From Chamaesiphon sp. (GTDB taxonomy: Bacteria > Cyanobacteriota > Cyanobacteriia > Cyanobacteriales > Chamaesiphonaceae), in assembly GCA_026786125.1 (NCBI GenBank), contig JAJAYU010000116.1:1-11159 (forward strand): a stretch of DNA of 11,159 nt. The letters are read 5' to 3'. The notes under the pieces were generated by a model. It saw only the letters and a program-made list of their open reading frames with translations, was not told the origin of the DNA and did not search any database. The position numbers and the translations under genes were made by a program. The first letter of the stretch is position 1. Every line of letters starts with the position of its first letter. Shown here one piece after another: positions 1 through 7,400 of this stretch.

Positions 1-2229
1 ACCAAACAGGCAACCTGGGGCACGATTCGCGCTCCACAACGGCGTTATATTCTCGACGACCAGCCGCGCTCCGAGTCGGAAACCGTCACAGTTTCCCTCA
101 GCGCACTTAATTATGAAGGTCAGACCGGATATTTACTCTTTCGGAAAGATACGGCGGTATTTGCCACGGGGAATCCTGGCGCAACCTTCGTTCACGGTGG
201 CAATAGCCTCCAAGAGCGGGTGATTCCGGTATTGAGCGTATCGCACAATCGCGATGTCACCAGTTTCAAAACCGTCAAATACGCGGTAGAAGTCCAAGCG
301 CAACCAGATATTGCCGGATTTAGTCGGCTGAAAGTTCGCGTCAAACCAGCACCTGTCGCCCAAGGCGTACTCAGTTTTACGGGAGCTAAGACGATCTCCA
401 TAGCTCTACGGGTACCAGATCGTCAAGATATCCAGGTCAATATTAAAGATGTACCCAATGTTACGATCCAAAATCAGCAGATCCCTGTCCGATTGGATGC
501 AGAATGGATAGAAGTGGTCTTCGACCTTGCTGGAAGCCAAGACGAACGAGTCAGAATCGAGGTTTACCATCCCGATGCTTCCGAAGATGTCGAATCTGCA
601 ACTCTGGATTCATACTTCAAGGTTGCGGGCACTCTGCGCCGGACTAAAGATGCGCCCATTGCCGTCCAGACTAGCGGCGATTGGCAAGATGGCTTTGCAG
701 ACCCCAATGTGGGTCGAGTTTTTCTCCACCTCCAGCAGCATGGCTCGATCGCGGAATCCGAACTTGCGGGAATTTTAGGCAATCCGCGTCAAGTTCGCCG
801 CTTCGCTGTCGCCTTTGAGGAACATCTCCAGAAAGTACCGTTCTCAGTCAGGATTGAAGCTACCAGTAATGGTAAACGCTACGTCAAACACACCTACCCT
901 CGATCCGATATGGCCATCAGCGAAAAAGACACAGCGCATATTTTAGAGCGACTCCGCTCCGGCACAGTGCCCGAACGGGGGCTAGAAGCCTTTGCAGTCG
1001 GGATCGATAAGCAGCAGACCGAAATCCGTCGTCAACTCAGTCTCGCAGCCAGTGGGGAGGGAGTATTCAAGTTTCTCAGGGGTGGTTATGGCTGTGGTAA
1101 AACATTTATGTCTCGTCTGGCTGTCTTAGAAGCGCAGGCGCAAGGATTTGCCACTAGCTTTGTCGTAGTCTCGGATAACGACCTGCATTTTTATAAATTT
1201 GACGATGTATATCGTAAAGTGGTGCAAGAATTAGGTACCAGTTCCTGTCCTAGAGGTGCCCTGAGCGACATCATCGATCGCTGGATTGCCAAAGTCGAAG
1301 ACGCGCTGATTGCTGGCGGTGCTGACGAAGAAAGTGAAGGCTTCGATACCCAAGTCCAACAGCGGATGGAAGAAGAATTAGCATCTCTCACTGCCGGAAA
1401 AGCTCCAGAAGATATGGCGCGAGTCCTCCGCGCGATTTTTCAGCTCAAACAACAAGGCGAAGTTGCCCAAGCCAGTGCATTAATAGCTTGGCTATCCGGT
1501 AGTGAAAATGTATCTGCCAGTGCCAAGAAGGTAGCAGGCATTAAGGGCGATATCGGCAGTCGTGAAGCTCTAGATTACCTCCAGGGCATTCTGGAAATCA
1601 CCAAGGCAGCGGGTTATAAAGGACTGGTCATCGCGATCGATGAAGCTGAGACTATTTTGAGAATGCGCCATGATGTGCGCGGTAAATCATTAAACGGTAT
1701 CCGCCAGATTTGCGATGCGGCCGATCGCTATCGCGGGTTGCTCTGGTTATTTACCGGAACCTCGGAATTCTTCGATACCCAGCGCGGCGTTGCCGGACTT
1801 CAGCCACTCTACGAGCGGATTAAGTTCCAGGATGAAGGCGGATATGTCAGCACTCGTCAGCCTCAGCTAGAACTCAAACCCTTCGATGCCAATCGTCTCA
1901 AGGAAGTGGCTCTCAAGTTAAGAGAAATATATCCCGCAGTAGATCGCCACCGTCTGATGAACAAAGTTACCGTAGACTTTATCGATCGATTAGTAGCAAA
2001 AACCACTCAAGGTTTCCAAGGTGATGTGGGTGTAGTCCCCCGTCAGTTTCTCCGGCAATTCGTCAATGTGCTGGATCTCACCGATGAGAATGAAGACTAC
2101 GATCCGATGGTAGTGGCAGGCTTCGATAAAACTGCACTAAATGAGATCGAACAGAGATCGATCGCCGGACTCCCCTATCTCGATCCCGAACCAGAGGATA
2201 ACCAGGGATATGCCCTAGTTGAGTTTTAA
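1..2229 (+). CDS. brxD: PglZ C-terminus fused in frame to full-length BrxD ATPase (5' end outside window)
   Basis: The frame is open from base 1 to the TAA at 2227-2229, so the start lies upstream. Bases 1-909 read as the end of PglZ, the alkaline-phosphatase-fold BREX protein. They carry the FVHGGNSLQE block (His codon 193-195) followed by VIPVL, then beta-rich sequence, then a winged-helix-like tail (about 690-890) ending near KRYVKH. At 910 an in-frame ATG begins a 439-residue BrxD-type ATP-binding protein (DUF2791): a start-proximal GTVPERGLEAFAVGID block, Walker A GGYGCGKT (1081-1104, BrxD residue 58 on), Walker B VIAIDEAE (Asp codon 1639-1641) and a sensor-like LFTGTSEFF. 439 residues fits a stand-alone BrxD, so the ATPase looks complete. 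No Shine-Dalgarno is visible before 910. BREX blocks phage replication and usually pairs with DNA methylation; the individual role of BrxD is unclear. The helicase gene follows after two bases. A GTG at 220 is not a credible start, because homology to PglZ extends upstream of it. Confidence 0.85.
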   Translation, partial: TKQATWGTIRAPQRRYILDDQPRSESETVTVSLSALNYEGQTGYLLFRKDTAVFATGNPGATFVHGGNSLQERVIPVLSVSHNRDVTSFKTVKYAVEVQAQPDIAGFSRLKVRVKPAPVAQGVLSFTGAKTISIALRVPDRQDIQVNIKDVPNVTIQNQQIPVRLDAEWIEVVFDLAGSQDERVRIEVYHPDASEDVESATLDSYFKVAGTLRRTKDAPIAVQTSGDWQDGFADPNVGRVFLHLQQHGSIAESELAGILGNPRQVRRFAVAFEEHLQKVPFSVRIEATSNGKRYVKHTYPRSDMAISEKDTAHILERLRSGTVPERGLEAFAVGIDKQQTEIRRQLSLAASGEGVFKFLRGGYGCGKTFMSRLAVLEAQAQGFATSFVVVSDNDLHFYKFDDVYRKVVQELGTSSCPRGALSDIIDRWIAKVEDALIAGGADEESEGFDTQVQQRMEEELASLTAGKAPEDMARVLRAIFQLKQQGEVAQASALIAWLSGSENVSASAKKVAGIKGDIGSREALDYLQGILEITKAAGYKGLVIAIDEAETILRMRHDVRGKSLNGIRQICDAADRYRGLLWLFTGTSEFFDTQRGVAGLQPLYERIKFQDEGGYVSTRQPQLELKPFDANRLKEVALKLREIYPAVDRHRLMNKVTVDFIDRLVAKTTQGFQGDVGVVPRQFLRQFVNVLDLTDENEDYDPMVVAGFDKTALNEIEQRSIAGLPYLDPEPEDNQGYALVEF

Positions 2230-2231
2230 CC

Positions 2232-3266
2232 ATGACATCCGCCTTCTCCCGCTTTCCGCCCCGACTCCAAGCAGCGATCGCTACAAACTTAGGCTGGACT
2301 TCGCTGCGTCCGGTGCAGGAACTATCGAGCCACGCCTTACTTGACGGCAAAAATGCGGTGATTCTCGCCCCAACCGCAGGCGGAAAGACGGAAGACGCGA
2401 TGTTTCCGCTGCTGGCGATGCTGATGGCTGACGAACCCAAAGGCGTGGGGATGATCTATGTCGCGCCGATTAAAGCTTTGTTGAACAATCAAGCAGATCG
2501 ATTGGGGCGTTACACCGAGATGGTTGGTTTAAGGCGATTTCTCTGGCATGGCGATATCAAAGCTGCTGACAAAAGACGGTTTCTAACCGAACCTGCTGCA
2601 CTGCTGATGACCACGCCAGAATCATTAGAAGTCATGCTCCTCTCGGCAAAGGTGCCCCATGCCCAACTATTTCAGGACTTACGGGCGATCGTCATCGACG
2701 AAGTTCACTCTCTAGCTGGCAGCGATCGCGGCACACAGCTCATTTCCGTGCTGGAGCGGTTGGCAAGATTTACGCCCAATGACATCCAGCGGATCGGGCT
2801 GAGTGCTACCGTCGGGAATCCAGCGGATATCCTGACCTGGATGCAGGGGACTTCCCAGCGAGAGAGTTGTATTATCGATCCGCCCAAACTAACTTCGCAC
2901 AAAGACCTCAGAATTTATCTCCAAGATACCATCGGCAGTATGGCAACGGCGGCCAGCACCAAAGCTGCCGATCGCAAAAGCCTATTCTTCTGTCAAAGTC
3001 GCGCCCTTGCTGAAGACATTGCCGATCGAATGCGCGATCGCGGCACCGATGTCTTCGTCCATCACAGCTCAGTTTCGCTAGAGGAGCGGACTGCTGCGGA
3101 AGCTCGATTTCAGTATGGAACAAACGCCTGTATCGTTTGCACTTCAACTCTAGAACTCGGCATCGATGTCGGCGATCTAGACCTCGTGCTCCAATCCAAT
3201 GCACCCTCGACAGTATCCTCATTTTTGCAGCGGCTCGGTCGCACGGGTCGCCGCGCCGGACAGTAA
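2232..3266 (+). CDS. brxHI: N-terminal fragment of BrxHI helicase (both RecA domains)
   Basis: If the TAA is real, the cell would make this 344-residue protein. It holds the superfamily 2 helicase motifs in order: Gln of a Q-like motif near residue 29, motif I PTAGGKT (47-53), Ia APIKALLNNQ (78-87), Ib TTPES (127-131), motif II DEVH (156-159), motif III SAT (191-193), motif IV SLFFCQSR (250-257), motif V STLELGIDVG (305-314) and motif VI QRLGRTGR (333-340). It ends four residues after motif VI. The ATPase core is thus nearly whole, while the winged-helix and C-terminal DNA-binding parts are absent. A stable truncated ATPase is conceivable but unproven. The ATG at 2232 is two bases after the upstream stop, and only a weak GAG lies upstream as ribosome-binding sequence. 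Confidence 0.7.
   Translation: MTSAFSRFPPRLQAAIATNLGWTSLRPVQELSSHALLDGKNAVILAPTAGGKTEDAMFPLLAMLMADEPKGVGMIYVAPIKALLNNQADRLGRYTEMVGLRRFLWHGDIKAADKRRFLTEPAALLMTTPESLEVMLLSAKVPHAQLFQDLRAIVIDEVHSLAGSDRGTQLISVLERLARFTPNDIQRIGLSATVGNPADILTWMQGTSQRESCIIDPPKLTSHKDLRIYLQDTIGSMATAASTKAADRKSLFFCQSRALAEDIADRMRDRGTDVFVHHSSVSLEERTAAEARFQYGTNACIVCTSTLELGIDVGDLDLVLQSNAPSTVSSFLQRLGRTGRRAGQ
2274..3041. repeat. Three HIP1 octamers (GCGATCGC) in the helicase gene
   Basis: GCGATCGC occurs at 2274-2281, 2722-2729 and 3034-3041, and a fourth copy lies at 8644-8651. HIP1 is the highly iterated palindrome of many cyanobacterial genomes. The core CGATCG is far more frequent across the window, in both the BREX and the polymerase-like genes, which supports long residence in a cyanobacterial host. 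Confidence 0.8.
3264..3266 (+). other. In-frame TAA interrupting brxHI
   Basis: The codon context is GGA CAG TAA GCC AAC ACC. The reading frame before and after the codon is the same, with no other stop until 4341. It falls four residues after helicase motif VI. One base change from a sense codon (for example CAA, AAA or TCA) would explain it. Confidence 0.85.
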
Positions 3267-3383
3267 GCCAACACCACCTTTTACTGCGAAGATATCGAAC
3301 CAGTTTTACAAGCAATCTCCATCATCGAGCTGGCAAGAACGGGATGGGTTGAGTCAGTTCCCGTTCAAACTAGAGCTTGGGCG

Positions 3384-4343
3384 GTGCTAGTGCATCAGTT
3401 ACTAGCACTAACACTTCAGTTTGGTGGTGTGAGCACCGAGCGATGTTGGGAGTATCTTTCGGTTGTACCTGATTTTAGCGGGATTTCCGCCGCAGAATTT
3501 GAGACCCTGATTGGGCACATGATTCAGACAGGGTATCTATTTGGAGCTGGAGGATTGCTATCGATCGGCGATAAAGCCGAGAAGGTCTATGGCCGGAAGA
3601 ACTTTATGGAGCTTTATGCTGTATTTAGTAGCCCGCAGCTTTATAAAGTTCAAACTAAAGCTAACTATACGATTGGCTCCTTAGAGCAGGTCTTCGTCGA
3701 TAAACTAGTTCCAGAAGTTAGCTCATTCATTTTAGGCGGGAGATCTTGGACGGTATCGCACATCAACCATGCGGATCGCAGCGTGCTGGTACTTCCAGCT
3801 CCACGCGGGAAAAAGCCCAGTTGGGGCGGATTCATCCCGCAATTGCTGGGATTTGAACTATGTCAGCAGGTTCGGCAAATCATTCTCAGTCAAGATTCGC
3901 TCCCTTACCTTGATGAGCAAGCACAGTTCGTACTAGATGAATATCGACACGAACTAGCCCCGCTCCTAAAGTCCTCTGGCTGGAGTCTTCAATTTGACCC
4001 AGATCGAGCCATCTGGTGGACATTTGCAGGTGGTGCCATCAATCACACACTTAAATATGGACTGCAAGTTTATTCAGACTCAAAAATAGTTGTCGATAAT
4101 TTTAAATTAAAAATTGAAGGAGATAGTTTTACAATAAATAGTCTGAAACTGGCGATCTCCGAGATTTCCAACCCTTCATTTTGGCGATCGGCAGAAACTC
4201 TAGCTGCTATATCAATGAATTTACCAGAGTATCGACTAAGTAAATTCCAACAAGCATTACCGGATATCTATGCCAGTGAAATCATTCAAAACTACTTACT
4301 AGATATTGCCAAGTCTATTGAGTTTCTTCAAAGAGTTAAGTAG
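3384..4343 (+). CDS. C-terminal fragment of BrxHI helicase (winged helix and Lhr-type barrel)
   Basis: This is the downstream part of the interrupted helicase, in the same frame as 2232. GTG 3384 is only the first start-type codon past the stop, has no clear ribosome-binding site, and lies inside conserved coding sequence, so independent translation is doubtful. The 319 residues begin with a helical, winged-helix-like part (about 1-75). Next comes NFMELYAVFSSP, a beta-rich part with FILGGRSWTV and PAPRGKKPSW typical of the Lhr C-terminal region, and a final helical tail. From about 4060 onward the DNA is more AT-rich than the rest of the operon. It is best read as the second half of one broken gene, not as a gene of its own. 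Confidence 0.35.
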   Translation: MLVHQLLALTLQFGGVSTERCWEYLSVVPDFSGISAAEFETLIGHMIQTGYLFGAGGLLSIGDKAEKVYGRKNFMELYAVFSSPQLYKVQTKANYTIGSLEQVFVDKLVPEVSSFILGGRSWTVSHINHADRSVLVLPAPRGKKPSWGGFIPQLLGFELCQQVRQIILSQDSLPYLDEQAQFVLDEYRHELAPLLKSSGWSLQFDPDRAIWWTFAGGAINHTLKYGLQVYSDSKIVVDNFKLKIEGDSFTINSLKLAISEISNPSFWRSAETLAAISMNLPEYRLSKFQQALPDIYASEIIQNYLLDIAKSIEFLQRVK

Positions 4344-4374
4344 GGCTTGCCGATCGAATCTTTACGGCGTTAAT

Positions 4375-4418
4375 TAATATACAAAAGTACTTTTAATAGA
4401 AAGTACTTTTGTATATTA
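4375..4418. terminator. Inverted repeat between convergent genes, probable bidirectional terminator
   Basis: The arms 4375-4393 and 4400-4418 are perfect reverse complements (19 bp) around a six-base loop TAATAG. The stem is AT-rich and contains runs of A and T on both strands. It sits between the stop of brxHI (4343) and the stop of the minus-strand polymerase-like gene (4440), where a two-way terminator is expected. There is no classical GC-rich stem with a trailing U-run. Each arm also contains its own small palindrome (AAAGTACTTT), so a protein-binding role is an alternative. Confidence 0.6.
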
Positions 4419-4439
4419 GCCTTAAAAGAGTAAGCTGAA

Positions 4440-7400
4440 TTACCCCCCCAGAGACATTTCTGGCTCGCATTCCTGTGAACTTTGCGAAGGTTGTACCAGA
4501 TTAATTCTTTGAGCAACTGGTGCTGCTTGGACTACAGAGGCTGGCACTTGGCTCGTTGCTTCATAATATCCCGCCGAATTAAGATGTAGATCGGAGCCGA
4601 GTTCGGTGAGATATTGTCGGGTTAGATCGTCGGTATCCCCATCATTACCGCAGAGAATTTTAGCACCAGCTTTGACAGCAGCATCAAGCAAGGGCTTATA
4701 TTCTCGCTCGAAATGTTGTTTGAGCAATTCTTGACCGAGTTGATTGCTAGATCGATTCCCCGTCACCATCACCACATCGGATGCCGAGTAGCTAGTGCAG
4801 TTGGCTTTTGCACCCCAACTAGCTCGATAATTTGCAGTTTGGCTTTTTTCAATTAATGGTACGCCAATGTATTTGGTAGCTTGGTAGCCGATGGCAATAT
4901 CAAGTTGCGATCGGGCACCGAGTTTCGTCCAATCTTTAGTAGTGGCATAGGTGGCAACGATCGGGTGATCTAATTTGACCCCATCTTTAATCGAGACGTG
5001 CCCCACAGCCCTGTCGTTCAAATAAGTACGGATTTTATCGACTTCTACAGCAGCTAGATACCGCGTTTTTGCATCCGTTTCGACGAGATCTACCAGATCT
5101 GTTAAACCCAGGTGGTAAGCTGCTGTATTGCGTTGTCTGTCGTTAACAAACTCAAATACCACGCGGTCATCTACCAGTGAGGCTTTACCTCTAAACCTAG
5201 TTTCGACTTCTCCAGTGACCGATTGGAGTGCGTAGGGGACGCGCTTGGCAGCGGCAAGATCGATCTCGCGAACTGGATTTGTGGGTGGATGATTAGTGAG
5301 AAAATTCCTGAAACTATTGAGCTTTACATTGACTCGTTCCCGCGTAATTGGTATGGATTGCAGCTTCGCTTCATACTCTGACTGTTCGATCGGTTTACCC
5401 AGTTGTTTTGAAAGTTGAGTTTTAAATTGAGGGGTAAGATCGGCAGGATCGACGCGCAACACATGATAGCCGCGTCGGGATTCTTCGTAGGTTGCGGGGA
5501 GTCCCTTGTCTAGCTTAATGTAAGGCACCGCCTTTGACTTGAGATATCCTTCAAGTTTGGCAATTTTATTATCTGGGACGACTAGCTTCAAGCGTTCGAC
5601 TGCTCGTACTCCTGCTTCATCAACGATCGTGACGGTAGTTTTCGCAGTAAAAGAGGGGTGGAAACATAACGCTTCTGCTGACTGCCGCAGATTATTCTTT
5701 GCAGTAGAGCGCACCCGAGCGTCTAGTTTATCGCTTTGTTCTTTTGCTCCAGATTGGAGATAGGTTTGCGCGGGTTCGGTGTTCATCCAGACGCTAGTGT
5801 TATAGACCGTTTTAGGGTCTATGTTGACACGATAGGATGAATATTTTGGTTCGACTTTGCTGACGGGGAAATTAATTTCAATAGCTGATTTATCTGTCAG
5901 CTTTTCAAACTGATTTTCCCAAAAGTTAAGACTGGGTTTTTGCGTAATTTCACCTAACTTAACATCTTGAGTCCGAACTTCATAAACCACCGTTGCTTCA
6001 GCAGATCTGGTTACAGTAACTTTGACTTGGGATAAATTTTCCTTAGTAACATCTTTGGTATTATCCCGATTCTTCTTGTTCAGCGGATCGAAATTAGCTC
6101 CCGACAGATATTGAGTTTTTCCATCAATTTCGGTAGTTGCCACAAAACTAGTATCATAAACCCGCAGGTCGCTCAATGTTAACTCAGTCGTAGCAAGCTT
6201 GGCTAGTTGTGCGGATAGAGTAGGACTCAAATCCAAAATCTCAATATCTTTATCGCCAACAGTGAGGATAAACTTAGCCGTTTGTTGTCGGACGACCGAC
6301 AGATTTTGGATCGGATCGGGACGATCGATTAACTCTCGTCCGGCTGGGGTGATTTTACCGACGGTGAGAGTTTTTGCCGATCCGGTGCTGGCTGGAGTGC
6401 TAAATTGGACTTGATTGTAATGGGCTTCGATCGTCCCTTGAAACGTAGTGTTGTGAGTTAATTGGTTGCCATAAGCTTCCAAATTGCCCACTTCTACCCA
6501 TTGAGATTTACCATTAATTGGCACGAATGCTTTGAGCTGTTTCGAGCCATCTGCCGAATTAGTTGCCACATACTGCGTCGGTTCGGACAGCATTTGAGCC
6601 GTCTGAGTGCTGGTTTTGACTAAGATATTTTTCAATCCCATCTCTTGCACGAATTCGCGCATTGTTTCGGGAAGGCAATCGGTGAGGAATTTTTGGGACA
6701 CAGCTTTCTCACCCGCGAGTTTAGCAACTGCGGCGAAAACCTGTTTTTTATCCCAGCCCCGCTGTTCTACTTCAGATCGGAAATTAGCGAGTACTTGGCG
6801 AGATTCAGATTGGAGTTCTTTTTCCCGATCGTGCAAGATGATGTATTCCGATCCAATTATTTGTTCTGGATTCATTACCTCTGTCAATCGCTGGGAAGAG
6901 GCAGTTAGCGCACCCAAACAAATCCGGCCATCTTTGAGTCCAGTCGCGGGATCGGGATGATAAACGATCGTACCATTTACGGATTCAGATATTGCCCCCA
7001 TGCCCCCAGATTGGCGAAATAAAGCAACTTCCTCATGATTGCACCTGCCAATACTGATGGTAGTGCCACTCTCGGTCGAGATCCCCAACACTAGTGGCTT
7101 ACCATATTTAAACTCCTTCAGGTCTTTAGTATTGACATAGAGCTTGTCTTGCAACTCTTGATACTGACTCCGATAGTATGCCACTACACTGTTGAGTTCG
7201 GGTGCCACTGTCGCCGAGCGGAATTCGCCCAGTAGAGCGTTCAAAGATTGAGTACTGCCACTAGGCAAATGATTTTGCTGGTTGGCGGCGATGATAATTT
7301 GTTTGAGTTGGGGGATACCGACTTTGAGCTTGGGCAAGACTTGTGTAACTGCCACAACAGCACCTTCATCTGGCTTAACTCCAGATTTTACAAAGTCTAC

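Larger units (their letters stand above)
2232..4343 (+). pseudogene. brxHI: brxHI, Lhr-like BREX helicase interrupted by one in-frame TAA
   Basis: A single frame runs from ATG 2232 to TAG 4341-4343 (703 sense codons), broken only by TAA at 3264-3266. No frameshift is needed: codons 3267-3383 translate to plausible helicase sequence (ANTTFYCEDIEPVLQ...) that joins the two halves. The N-terminal half has the RecA domains. The C-terminal half has the winged-helix and beta-barrel region of Lhr-type helicases, including FILGGRSWTVSHI and the VLPAPRGKKPSWGG block. The order PglZ, BrxD, BrxHI matches the end of BREX type 2 or type 6 operons. The two-base gap after the BrxD stop implies translational coupling. 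The stop could be a real nonsense mutation (for example CAA to TAA), a sequencing error, or a read-through site. I see no known read-through context (CAG TAA GCC). Confidence 0.8.

Noticed and set aside
220..2229. GTG at 220 as the start of a 669-residue ATPase
   Set aside because: The frame is open to base 1, and the sequence before 220 (YLLFRKDTAVF, FVHGGNSLQE) is clear PglZ sequence, so the gene begins outside the window.
2078..2440. Minus-strand open frame of 120 residues across the brxD/brxHI junction
   Set aside because: It is antisense to two well-supported genes and has no recognisable domain.
2908..3315. Minus-strand open frame of 135 residues inside brxHI
   Set aside because: Arg/Cys/Trp-rich shadow of the helicase coding frame; it covers conserved helicase motifs on the other strand.
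6607..6960. Plus-strand open frame of 117 residues inside the polymerase-like gene
   Set aside because: Antisense shadow without a ribosome-binding site or family resemblance.
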